DNA of 64,000 bases from assembly GCA_021801265.1 (NCBI GenBank), contig JAJYYE010000004.1:62001-126000 (forward strand), given 5' to 3'. Source of the DNA: Pseudomonadota bacterium. Its GTDB lineage: Bacteria > Pseudomonadota > Gammaproteobacteria > Halothiobacillales > Halothiobacillaceae. Shown in pieces: positions 17,663 through 26,969 of this stretch. The translations under genes were made by a program, and so were the position numbers. The notes below the pieces were generated by a model. The model saw only the letters and a program-made list of their open reading frames with translations, had not been told where the DNA came from and did not search any database. The first letter of the stretch is position 1; every line of letters starts with the position of its first letter.

Positions 17663-19030
17663 TTATATGGATTCTTTAATACGTGAAATTGTTTGATCAA
17701 TGTGTGTTTCGGTATGTGCGCAGGAGATAAAAAATCGCAAACGTGCCGCGCGCTCTTCTACCGCCGGATGGATGATGGGCTGTACATTGATGTTGTGTTG
17801 GCGTAAGCGGTGCGAGAGCTTAACCGCCGATAATGACTTGCCAATGACAACCGGAATAACGCAGTAGCCTTGGCTTAAGCCCACATCCAGCCCCGCGGCC
17901 CTAGCTTGCGCCAAAAAGTACTGGCCGTTTTTTTGAAGTTTTGTGACGCGCCAGGGTTCTTCTTGCAAGATCGTGATTGCGGCCAGTGATGCCCCCGCAA
18001 CCGCAGGCGCCATGCCCACACTGTACACAAAACCTGGCGCATTATATTTGAGCTGTTCGATCAATGCGGATTCCCCAGCGATATAGCCGCCGCACCCGGC
18101 AAGCGCCTTGCTGAGTGTCCCCATCCAGATATCCACCTCTTTGGCGGCGATGGCGGCGTGCTCACGAATACCGAAACCGTTTGCGCCCAGTACACCGAAT
18201 GAATGGGCTTCATCCACCATCAAAAACGCGCCATGGCGCTGCTTGAGTGTGACCAGGGTCGCTAAATCGGGAATGTCGCCATCCATGCTGTACAGGCCTT
18301 CAACCACGATGAGCACGCGCTCGAATCGGTCGCGCAATTCGATCAGCAGGTGTTCAAGGGCGTCCAGATCGTTATGCGGAAAACTGCGCCGGGTTGCGCC
18401 TGAAAGTTGCGCCCCAACAAGGGCGCTGTTATGGACCAATGAATCGTGCAGGATGAGGTCCTTGGCGCCAAATAAATGCCCGATGACGGCCACATTGGTG
18501 GCGTGGCCACTCACGAATACGATGGCATCATCCACGCCGTAGGCATCGGCAATGGCACGCTCCAATGCCCGATGAATCGGTCGCTCACCCGAGACAATGC
18601 GACTGGCCGACACCGATGTGCCATAGGTGTGGATGGCATCAATGGCGGCTTGCTGCACGCGGGCATCGCCACTTAACCCGAGATAATCGTAATTGGAAAA
18701 GTTGATGCATTCCTTGCCACCAATCACGGTAGTCGCGCCCGCTATGCCCTCATGCATGCCAAAAAATGGGTTGGACGCGCCAAGCAGTTTGGCGGCATCG
18801 GCCATCATTTTTTGCTGTTTGTAGCCGGGGAACTGATCAAACCGGGTGAATTCAGTGGGAATCCTGCGGGCTGATTTCGGCCGATTCTCCGAATTCATCA
18901 CTGCCTTGGGTACCTGCCCGGATGCTGGCTTGGGTGCGAGGAACCGTTTGATCAGGTCGGCCTTACTGGCCGCCTTGCCTGATTTTTCGGGGCTGAGCTG
19001 TTCATTGCCGGGGTTTTCAAGGGCACTCAT
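17663..19030 (-). CDS. PLP-dependent alpha-oxoamine synthase
   Basis: A 455-aa alpha-oxoamine synthase of the BioF/serine palmitoyltransferase/CqsA superfamily. These enzymes condense an amino acid with an acyl thioester, with loss of CO2, to give an alpha-amino ketone. Residues about 1-75 are a poorly conserved leader. The fold type I core follows: NFSNYDYLGLSGD, GTSVSASRIVSGE, LIVVEGLYSMDGD, VDEAHSFGVLG, and the PLP lysine in TLSKALAGCGGY (about Lys309). Its start overlaps the PKS stop by 4 bp. The PKS lacks a thioesterase, so the natural inference is that this enzyme off-loads the chain, as in fungal fumonisin and bacterial vitroprocine-type systems. A biotin-pathway role is unlikely because no bio genes are nearby. 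Confidence 0.88.
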   Translation of the reverse strand: MSALENPGNEQLSPEKSGKAASKADLIKRFLAPKPASGQVPKAVMNSENRPKSARRIPTEFTRFDQFPGYKQQKMMADAAKLLGASNPFFGMHEGIAGATTVIGGKECINFSNYDYLGLSGDARVQQAAIDAIHTYGTSVSASRIVSGERPIHRALERAIADAYGVDDAIVFVSGHATNVAVIGHLFGAKDLILHDSLVHNSALVGAQLSGATRRSFPHNDLDALEHLLIELRDRFERVLIVVEGLYSMDGDIPDLATLVTLKQRHGAFLMVDEAHSFGVLGANGFGIREHAAIAAKEVDIWMGTLSKALAGCGGYIAGESALIEQLKYNAPGFVYSVGMAPAVAGASLAAITILQEEPWRVTKLQKNGQYFLAQARAAGLDVGLSQGYCVIPVVIGKSLSAVKLSHRLRQHNINVQPIIHPAVEERAARLRFFISCAHTETHIDQTISRIKESI

Positions 19031-22000
19031 GGTTTGGAGAGATCCTTGAGTACTTCCTGCTCTTCGGCCGTTAAGCCATCGGCATGTTGTTGCGCGAGTT
19101 GATCAAGCAAGGACGTCTCTTCCTGAGGGTTGGTTTGTATCGTGTGTTGAGACTGTACCATACCCAGGATGCGCTCAGCCAGACGGAATACGGTGGGCCC
19201 TTCGTTCAAGGCCATGGCGGAAAGCCGCACGCCGGTGCGTTTTTCGATGCCTAAAGCCAATTCAACCGCCATGAGGGAATCGAGCCCCATGTCGTACAGG
19301 GATTGGTTTTGATCAATTTTCGCGGCAGGCAGGCCGAGCACTTGAGCCACTTCTTCACGGATGAGGGTGATCAGCATGGCCCGCGCTTCTTCAGGCGCAA
19401 GCGTTTGCAGCGCTTCCTTGAGGTTGTCTTCATTGAGGTTTTCGGTGCTGTTCGCCCCCGTGTGCAAATAGGCGAATCTCGATAGGCTGTGCTCAGGCAA
19501 AATCCGCTGCAGGGCTGCACCATTCAGGCTCATCGCTGAAATCCCATTCAGGTTGGATTGCAAGCTGAGCTCAAGCACGTTCAATGCCTGGCTGCTGGTA
19601 ATGGCAGCACCGCCCGTTCGCGATTCCAAGCCACTTAATACGGCTTGATGCGCGGTTAAATACCCCACATCGCTAATGGGACCCCAACATAACGCGGTAG
19701 CGGGCAAGCCCTGCCCGCGCCGTTGCCGCGCCAGGGCTTCAAGGGCGGCATTGGCAGCCACATAGTTGGCTTGCCCCGCGTTGCCCATGAGCGTGGTGAC
19801 GGAGGAATACACCACAAAGAAATCCAGTGGCATCATCTGGGTGGCTTGATGCAGATGCCATGCGCCCGCGACTTTGGGGGTGATGACATCGCTCATGCGC
19901 TGCGCATCCAAATTCTGAATCAGCGCATCATCAATCACCATGGCCGCATGGATAACGCCACGCAGGGGATAGCTGGCCTGCGATTTCCCCGACTGCTTTT
20001 GGCATAACTCAGTGACCGCCCTGGCATTGCTTACATCCAAGGCGACAACTTCGACCCGTGATTTCAGCGCACCCAGGCGGGCGAGTTTTTCGGCTAAACC
20101 CGGTGTTTTTTTGCCGCGCCGTGACGCTAAAATCACGCGCCCTGCCCCACGTTCAAGCAACCAACGGGCGGTCTCAAACCCAAAGCCCGTCAACCCGCCG
20201 GTAATCAGGTAACTCGCCTGGGGATTTGCCTGCCAAGCGGGTTTGGGGGTGGGTTTAATGGCCGCAGGGGGTTGGGTCAGGTCCACCACCAATTTACCAA
20301 TGTGCCGCGCTTGCTGCATGGTACGGAAGGCATCAATCGCGGTATCGGCGGTGAAGTGCTGATAGGGCAAGGGATGCAATGCCCCTTCGGCAAACAGCGC
20401 CATCACGGCTCGGAAGACATCAGCAGTTAATTCGGGCCGTGCGGACATGAGCTGATCGGCATCAATACCAAAATAGCTGATGTTGTCCTTGAACGGGCGC
20501 AAACCCATCGGCGTATTGGCATAAAAATCCCGTTTGCCCAATTCCAGGAATCGACCGAACGGGCGAAGCACATCCAAATTACGCTCAATCGCTTCTCCTG
20601 CCAGCGAGTTGAGCACCACGTCGATGCCCGCGCCTTGTGTATCGGCCAGAATTTGCTCGGCAAAATGCAGATCCCGCGAACTGTAAATATGCCGCACGCC
20701 CATCAGCCGCAAAAACTCGCGTTTTTCATCGCTGCCTGCAGTGGCGAAGATTTCCGCACCCAAATGCTGTGCGAGCTGGATGGCGGCGATTCCCACGCCC
20801 CCTGCGCCACCATGAATGAGTACCCGTTCACCCGCACGCAGCCGCGCCATTTCGACCAGCGCGTAATACACGGTAAAAAACACCGTAGGGACGGTCGCCG
20901 CTTCGGTGAATTGCCACTGCTCGGGCATTTTGGCCACGGCATTGCCGCGCGTCACCACATGGCTGGCAAAACATTGCGGCCCAAACCCCAGAACCGCATC
21001 GCCCACCGCCACATGCGTGACCTTTGCCCCAACCCGGGTGATGACGCCTGCGCATTCCAGGCCCAGACTCGCGCCCGAAAAGCCGTTTTCAACCGCTTCA
21101 TCACCGAGCAAGCCCATGGCAAACATGACATCGCGGAAATTCAAGCCCACCGCATGCACACGCAGCTCAACTTCATCGTCTGCCAGTACCCGTTCACTCA
21201 CCGCCTGCCAATGCAAATGACGCAGTTGTCCCGGCACGGTAAAGCCCAATTGGTAACGCGGTTCCCCTCGATCAACACGGGGCGTAACCCTGGGTGCAGA
21301 TGGCTCTGTGCTGGCAGTTACCGCACGAAGCGTATGGGTTTCAGTGGCCGTGAGAATCAGCTCACGCTCGGGCGATTCTGTACTGAGCGCCGCCAATAAT
21401 CGAGCGTGGAAAGCGGCATCAGTCCAATCACCGCGCGGGTCGATTAAATAGAGATTTAACGACGGTTGTTCATTCATCGCTACCCGTGCCATGCCCCAGA
21501 GCGCCGCGTTCACCGGGCAACTCTGCGCATCGTCGGTGTTGTCGAGCGCACCAAAGGGCAGAACCAAATAGATGGGCTGCGAAGATTCGTGGGCACCCCA
21601 CTGCTGCAACAGGCTTAAGAATTGCGTGGTTGCGTGAACGGTCTCGGTATTCAAGTCACCGCTACCCGCCCATGCACCATGAATAAACACTGTGGCAGTG
21701 GGTTCAGTTGATTTGATCGTTGCCATTTCCAGCCGGCGTGCCAGATCTTGCCCGGCCGCATTTAAGGCCACAACAGTGTCGCTTTGTGGGGGGGCGTTAT
21801 TGGCATTTGTGTCGGTCGCTTGCCCGACAGTTGAATCGCCCAACGGCGTTATCGCCAGCGACATACCCATGCGCTGCACATCACCTGACTCAAATTGAAC
21901 CTCGGCATCGTTGGCAAGCAGTGAACCCAGGCGCTGCGCCCTGACGGACGATTCAAACATCAACTCATCCTGAGCCGAATCTTCGCGGTGTACGGCCAGG

Positions 22001-25000
22001 CCCGAAATAAAATCCAGATACAGTGCATGGGCGGGCTGTTGGATGACAGCCAGGCCGCCCGCTGCCGCACGGCCAAGGTCAGCAACCTCGGGCCATTCCT
22101 CTGCCGATAGGGCCCCATCGATCCACACCACATCAAAATCGGCCAACTCAGCCTGCGCAAGTTTTTGTACGCACTGTGTCCAAGGGATCAACGTGAGATG
22201 CTGGGGATCATCGGTTGGCCATGAGGCAAACGCTTCCTGATTGGGCGTGGTCGCCACTACGGATAACCCAAGCGACGGCAAATGGATGCGGAGCTGCGCC
22301 ACGGTATGGATCGGATTGCCGCCGATTTGTAGCACGCGTAACAGTGAGTCATCCGATTGCTGCGCCCAATACCCCAAACCACGCCAAAAATTCGTGGCAA
22401 GCAATCCGCCGCCCACCTGAACCAGACCTTCCGTTTGCCATTGGTTAAACAAGGCACTTGGCGCCATTTCGCGGGTGAAAATGCTCATCTCGGACTGCCC
22501 TATCAACACGCGGGTTAACCGCGCGCCCAGCCGGGCGATTAAGGTCGCTTCGGCATTGGCTTCGGGATAATCGTGATTCAGTAACGTCCAGATATCGGTA
22601 CCTGATGGTGGCGCAGCAGCGAGACGAATCTCGGACCCGATCGCATCGGCTTGGATATGACCCTGGATGTAACCCTGAATATAACCCTGGGTCGATAATT
22701 GCGCCAACAACCAGGTGTATAACGACTGCGCGGCTGGGCTCGTTGGGGGCAAAACGCCCTGCGCATCGGCCAGGGTGCGCACAGATTCATACGCATAGGC
22801 GATGACTAACGCATCCAGAAGAGGACGAATTTCTTCATGATAGCGCTGGCGCAGGATGGTGCCTTGACTGGGTGCGGTTTGCGCCCTGATAGACGGTAAG
22901 CAGGCACTTAACCGGGAACTCACGCCGTGTGGACGCAAGGGTAAACGTTCGGTTACCCACAAAGGTGGCCGGGCGCGGCCGGTTGAAAAATGTGCCGCAC
23001 GGAAACGACAATCGGATAACTGGGTAATCACGCGGCCATCCGCCGCCAGCAGCGAGAAATCCGCCACGACCGAGTGGGCGCTGAGGCGTTTGATTTCCCC
23101 ATGCAAATGGCTGGGCTTCAGGGTGCCATGCGGAGAAATCAATCGACCAATTTGCACCGGCAGATAGGTTGCCCCCGCTTGCTGCGGCTCTTGGGCAACC
23201 AGGGCCAACAGGGATTGGAAGCACAAATCCAGCAGCGCTGGATGCAGGATATGAGTCTCGTCCGTCTGCACTGACTGCGGCAGGTTCAGTGAAGCCAATA
23301 CGGTATGACCGAACAAAGTCAGGGCACTGATCCCCTGAAAACTCGCGCCATAATTCAAGCCCAAGGCTGAGGCTTGACGATAATGGGTGGCAGCATCTAC
23401 CACCACCGCATCGCTGAGCTGCGGTAAATCAATCAACCGATGCAGGCCAGGATCGCCTGCCTCACGCACCTGCCCTACCGCATGCTCAATCCATTCATCC
23501 TCACTTAAGCGTCGGCGACTTTGAATCGAAAAACGATGATCAAGGCCAAAAATACGGGTGCGCACCGTGCGGCTCTGCCCCGCCTCAAACACCAGCGGAT
23601 GACGAATTTCCAGCGCGCGCAATTCTGTGTCTTCCCAGCCCAAGCCGAGTTTGGCAGCCGCCAGGGCCATTTCAACATACGCCGCGCCAGGCAGGACGAC
23701 GGCGCCATCGACTTGATGATCCGCCAAATACGGCAGGACTTCCGGATCGAGAATGTTTTCCCAACCGAGCGGGGCTTCTGTGAGCGGGTAACCCAACAGG
23801 GGGTGGATTCGATCGCGCAGAATCAGGTTGTACCCTTCGCTGGTCTCGGTCGCCCAATAGCGTTGGCGCTGCCAGGGATACTTGGGCAGGTCGATAAATG
23901 GGATTTTTTTACCCGTAGCGAAATCAGTCGGCCCAAGGTGCAGCTTGATGCGCAAGACGGCCTCGCAAATATCCAGCAAACCATCGGCATTTTGCCGCGC
24001 CAGGGGCACTGCCCGTATGGGGATATTCTTGTGCTCGGCGCCTTGTATGAGGTATCGCTGCAAGATGGCATGCGGGCTGATTTCGACAAATACGGTAAAA
24101 CCATCATCAATCAGTGTGGATAGGGCAGATGCGAACTGTACCGGCTCACGCACGTTGTGCCACCAGTAATCTGCGCCCAGGTTTTCGCCTGAATGCTGAT
24201 TGCCGGTCACGGTCGACACGAAACAACCTGTGCCTGATTGGGGGGTTAAATCGGCCAGATTGGTGGTGATCTCTTCGGCAATCGGCGCCATGGCCGAGCT
24301 GTGAAAGGCATAATCCAAATCCAGCAATCGCGCAAATACCCCGGCTTGCGCCCAGTAGTCATTCAAGGCGACCAATACGGGTTCAGCGCCCACCAACGTC
24401 AGCGATTTGGGCGCATTAAATCCGGCAATCACACAAGCGTGCGTTTCAATTTCAAGCAATTCAAGCGTTTGAGCCAGCTCATCGGGGAGAACTGCGGCGG
24501 CCATCATCCGCCCACTGCCCGCCGTTTTCGCCTGGGCACGACTGCGAACAGCCACCACTTTGGCCGCATCTTCGAGCGTTAAACAACCGGCTGCCCACGC
24601 AGCCGCAATCTCGCCCACGCTGTGGCCGGTATAGGCCTCGGCCGTGATGCCTTCTGCGCGAAGTAATTCAGTCAGCGCCACCTGAATGGCAAACAGTAAC
24701 GGTTGAGCCACTGCCGTTTCATTCATGCGGCCTGACGCGGGACTGGCACGGAGTTCCTTAATGAGTGAAAAGCCAATCAGCGGTTTCATCAGACGATCAA
24801 GTGCGCGAATTTTTCGAGCAAAAAGCGGAGATTCCTGCATTAACGCAAGCCCCATGCCCTGCCACTGCGCCCCGTTACCGGCATACACAAACGCGCAACG
24901 ATTTTTCAGGTTTGAATGAGGCAATGCCGTCTCAAGCACGACACCCCGCGGCGGATTGATGGCATCGACTTGTGTCGCAAAATCGCGTAACCGCTGCACG

Positions 25001-26547
25001 ATCACAGCAGGCGTTTCACCCATGACCGCCAAACGACTGGGCAACCATTGACGATGGCCTGCCGCATTGTTGGCGATCACGGCATAGTTTTCCGGTTGCG
25101 CTTCGATCAAATCCGCATAAGCATTCGCCATATCCGGGAATACGGCCGCATCTTTGGCACTCAACACCAATGAGGGGCAGTTGCGCGGCTGGGGCGTTTT
25201 CGTCGAAGAAACCGCGAGCGATGAAGGCGCAGCCTCGATAATAACGTGTGCATTGGTACCGCCAAAACCGAATGAATTCACCGCGGCACGTAAAGGGCGG
25301 TTTTGGGCAGGGAATAAAAGCGGGCTGCGCACGATATGAATGTGCTGCTCATCCAACGCCAACTGCGGATTCAAAATATCGGCATGAATGGACGGCGGAA
25401 TCTGCTGATGCTTGAGCGTCAATATCGCCTTGACCAGCCCCGCCATGCCGGACGCAGGCTCCATATGACCCAGGTTCGATTTGATCGAACCGACAGGCAA
25501 GGGGTTGTCCGGCAGTCGTGCGGCACCATAAACCGAACCAATCGCCTGAATTTCGATCGGGTCACCGACCGCCGTCCCCGTACCGTGCGCTTCAACATAA
25601 TCGATATCTGCCGGATTAATACCCGAACGATCCAGCACCTGCCGCAACAAACGCATTTGCCCTTCGGCACTCGGCATCGTAATTCCGGTTTTTTGCCCAC
25701 CATCCGCGTTGGTACCCGTAGCCCGGATCACCGTATGAATACGATTTCCATCCCGCTGCGCCGCCCGAAGGGGCTTGATCAACAATACGGCACCGCCTTC
25801 GGCGCGCACATAACCATTGGCATCGGCCGCAAAGGATTTAGAACGTCCATCTTTCGACAACATCGACGCATGGGAAAACCCAACAAACGGATAGGGATGC
25901 GCCAGTAAATTCACCCCACCCACCAGTGCGGTCTCACATTCCCCCCGCTTAAGCGATTCACAGGCGGTATGCAAAGCCACCAGGGAGGACGAACAGGCCG
26001 TATCAATCGACAAGCTGGGGCCATGCAAATCATAAATAAAGGAAATTCGATTCGCCGCGATACTCAACGTGCTGCCCAGCATGGAATAGGCGTTCATTGC
26101 CGCCAGATCATCGAGCGTGCGCGTGCCGTAATCCAATGCCGAAACACCCACAAACACACCGCATTGGGTGCTCGCTATCCGCTCTGGCAAGACACCCGCA
26201 TCCTCCAGCGCATGCCAGGTGAGTTCCAGGAGGATCCGCTGCTGCGGATCCATTTTGAGTGCTTCACGAGGTGAAATGCCAAAAAAAGCAGGATCAAAAT
26301 CAGTGATTTTTTCAACCACACCGGCTTTAAACGTTACGCTACGGCCCTGCTCATCTCGCCGATCATGCTGATAAAACCGGGTACCAAACCGCTCAGCGGG
26401 TACCTCAGTCACCAAATCCTGACCCGCCATCAAGGCATCCCAAAGCACATCAGCATCAGTTATGTCGCCTGGGAAACGAAATGCCATACCAATAACAGCA
26501 AGGTCATCATCTGTGAATCGATTGCGAATTTTTTTCTTATAATTCAT
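19027..26547 (-). CDS. Highly reducing type I polyketide synthase
   Basis: A 2506-aa single-module PKS. Domains: KS (about 15-440; DTACSSSL with Cys185), AT (about 545-850; GHSVGEIAA), DH (about 914-1190; DHQVDGAVVLPG and the HPALLDLCFQ motif), a methyltransferase-like region (about 1240-1560) whose SAM loop is degraded to LQIGGNP, a structural KR segment, ER (about 1775-2090; HGGAGGVG), KR (about 2110-2290; ITGGLTGFG, YSSV, NYVAANAALE) and ACP (about 2390-2470; MGLDSL). There is no thioesterase or reductase. A full reductive loop predicts an iterative, fatty-acid-like saturated chain. The first ATG is used because KS begins at residue 15. No clear Shine-Dalgarno precedes it. It is coupled to the AOS by a 4-bp overlap. 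Confidence 0.93.
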   Translation of the reverse strand: MNYKKKIRNRFTDDDLAVIGMAFRFPGDITDADVLWDALMAGQDLVTEVPAERFGTRFYQHDRRDEQGRSVTFKAGVVEKITDFDPAFFGISPREALKMDPQQRILLELTWHALEDAGVLPERIASTQCGVFVGVSALDYGTRTLDDLAAMNAYSMLGSTLSIAANRISFIYDLHGPSLSIDTACSSSLVALHTACESLKRGECETALVGGVNLLAHPYPFVGFSHASMLSKDGRSKSFAADANGYVRAEGGAVLLIKPLRAAQRDGNRIHTVIRATGTNADGGQKTGITMPSAEGQMRLLRQVLDRSGINPADIDYVEAHGTGTAVGDPIEIQAIGSVYGAARLPDNPLPVGSIKSNLGHMEPASGMAGLVKAILTLKHQQIPPSIHADILNPQLALDEQHIHIVRSPLLFPAQNRPLRAAVNSFGFGGTNAHVIIEAAPSSLAVSSTKTPQPRNCPSLVLSAKDAAVFPDMANAYADLIEAQPENYAVIANNAAGHRQWLPSRLAVMGETPAVIVQRLRDFATQVDAINPPRGVVLETALPHSNLKNRCAFVYAGNGAQWQGMGLALMQESPLFARKIRALDRLMKPLIGFSLIKELRASPASGRMNETAVAQPLLFAIQVALTELLRAEGITAEAYTGHSVGEIAAAWAAGCLTLEDAAKVVAVRSRAQAKTAGSGRMMAAAVLPDELAQTLELLEIETHACVIAGFNAPKSLTLVGAEPVLVALNDYWAQAGVFARLLDLDYAFHSSAMAPIAEEITTNLADLTPQSGTGCFVSTVTGNQHSGENLGADYWWHNVREPVQFASALSTLIDDGFTVFVEISPHAILQRYLIQGAEHKNIPIRAVPLARQNADGLLDICEAVLRIKLHLGPTDFATGKKIPFIDLPKYPWQRQRYWATETSEGYNLILRDRIHPLLGYPLTEAPLGWENILDPEVLPYLADHQVDGAVVLPGAAYVEMALAAAKLGLGWEDTELRALEIRHPLVFEAGQSRTVRTRIFGLDHRFSIQSRRRLSEDEWIEHAVGQVREAGDPGLHRLIDLPQLSDAVVVDAATHYRQASALGLNYGASFQGISALTLFGHTVLASLNLPQSVQTDETHILHPALLDLCFQSLLALVAQEPQQAGATYLPVQIGRLISPHGTLKPSHLHGEIKRLSAHSVVADFSLLAADGRVITQLSDCRFRAAHFSTGRARPPLWVTERLPLRPHGVSSRLSACLPSIRAQTAPSQGTILRQRYHEEIRPLLDALVIAYAYESVRTLADAQGVLPPTSPAAQSLYTWLLAQLSTQGYIQGYIQGHIQADAIGSEIRLAAAPPSGTDIWTLLNHDYPEANAEATLIARLGARLTRVLIGQSEMSIFTREMAPSALFNQWQTEGLVQVGGGLLATNFWRGLGYWAQQSDDSLLRVLQIGGNPIHTVAQLRIHLPSLGLSVVATTPNQEAFASWPTDDPQHLTLIPWTQCVQKLAQAELADFDVVWIDGALSAEEWPEVADLGRAAAGGLAVIQQPAHALYLDFISGLAVHREDSAQDELMFESSVRAQRLGSLLANDAEVQFESGDVQRMGMSLAITPLGDSTVGQATDTNANNAPPQSDTVVALNAAGQDLARRLEMATIKSTEPTATVFIHGAWAGSGDLNTETVHATTQFLSLLQQWGAHESSQPIYLVLPFGALDNTDDAQSCPVNAALWGMARVAMNEQPSLNLYLIDPRGDWTDAAFHARLLAALSTESPERELILTATETHTLRAVTASTEPSAPRVTPRVDRGEPRYQLGFTVPGQLRHLHWQAVSERVLADDEVELRVHAVGLNFRDVMFAMGLLGDEAVENGFSGASLGLECAGVITRVGAKVTHVAVGDAVLGFGPQCFASHVVTRGNAVAKMPEQWQFTEAATVPTVFFTVYYALVEMARLRAGERVLIHGGAGGVGIAAIQLAQHLGAEIFATAGSDEKREFLRLMGVRHIYSSRDLHFAEQILADTQGAGIDVVLNSLAGEAIERNLDVLRPFGRFLELGKRDFYANTPMGLRPFKDNISYFGIDADQLMSARPELTADVFRAVMALFAEGALHPLPYQHFTADTAIDAFRTMQQARHIGKLVVDLTQPPAAIKPTPKPAWQANPQASYLITGGLTGFGFETARWLLERGAGRVILASRRGKKTPGLAEKLARLGALKSRVEVVALDVSNARAVTELCQKQSGKSQASYPLRGVIHAAMVIDDALIQNLDAQRMSDVITPKVAGAWHLHQATQMMPLDFFVVYSSVTTLMGNAGQANYVAANAALEALARQRRGQGLPATALCWGPISDVGYLTAHQAVLSGLESRTGGAAITSSQALNVLELSLQSNLNGISAMSLNGAALQRILPEHSLSRFAYLHTGANSTENLNEDNLKEALQTLAPEEARAMLITLIREEVAQVLGLPAAKIDQNQSLYDMGLDSLMAVELALGIEKRTGVRLSAMALNEGPTVFRLAERILGMVQSQHTIQTNPQEETSLLDQLAQQHADGLTAEEQEVLKDLSKP

Positions 26548-26625
26548 TTAAAACAATTAGTTAATTTTAAAAAAACCCATACACACTCAATGAGCAACTG
26601 GGGAATATTACTCAGTACCGGGTTC

Positions 26626-26631
26626 ATTATA
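26626..26631 (-). promoter_or_regulatory. Candidate -10 box upstream of the PKS
   Basis: The minus strand reads TATAAT here, about 80 bp upstream of the PKS start. A matching -35 is not evident (GTTTAA at 17-bp spacing). It is the best sigma-70-like element in the 422-bp gap before the PKS, and is weak evidence for a promoter separate from the Rieske operon. Confidence 0.3.
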
Positions 26632-26688
26632 ATCTGAATAGATTCGATTAAACGCTTGAAGCTTCCTGGATTTGATATTTTGCGCAAG

Positions 26689-26727
26689 GGAATCCTGCCC
26701 ATCCAGGATGATTCTGGATGGGATTCC
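26689..26727. other. Stem-loop in PKS upstream gap
   Basis: GGAATC plus CCATCCAG pair with CTGGATGG plus GATTCC around a short loop, giving a 14-bp interrupted stem. No T-run follows on the minus strand, so it is not a canonical terminator. It may be an attenuator, an RNA-stabilising hairpin or a repeat remnant. The remainder of the 26548-26969 gap holds the REP-like pair and no gene. Confidence 0.5.
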
Positions 26728-26789
26728 GCGCGAAGAGGTTAAAAAGGGACGCGGGTACAAAACGATTTTCTGTGCTGCAGCGCAGATAT

Positions 26790-26935
26790 TTACAGGAGGG
26801 GGGCCATCCCCCCCGACAAGGTCGGCACCGAACCCGGCCGCAGGATCCCGAACCGCCCTGTCAAAGCCTGAGTAAAAGCCTGAACCGTGCTCGCCTCATC
26901 GGGCACCGTGTCGGGGGATGGCTCCCCTCCTATAC
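26790..26935. repeat. REP-like inverted repeat pair (copy C)
   Basis: Two opposed copies lie 90 bp apart between the Rieske oxygenase and the PKS. The plus strand at 26791 reads TACAGGAGGGGGGCCATCCC followed by CCCCGACA. The complement at 26909-26935 reads TATAGGAGGGGAGCCATCCC followed by CCGACA. Each copy is itself a hairpin (GGGG...CCCC), and the pair can also form a long stem. Same family as copies A and B. Confidence 0.75.
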
Positions 26936-26969
26936 AGGATCACAGGGCCAACCCTACGTGACGCCAGCA

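Noticed and set aside
26675..26710. A GG-N10-GC spacing upstream of the PKS on the minus strand
   Set aside because: Only the spacing matches. The -24 half lacks TGGCAC similarity and the site overlaps the stem-loop, so I do not call it a sigma-54 promoter.
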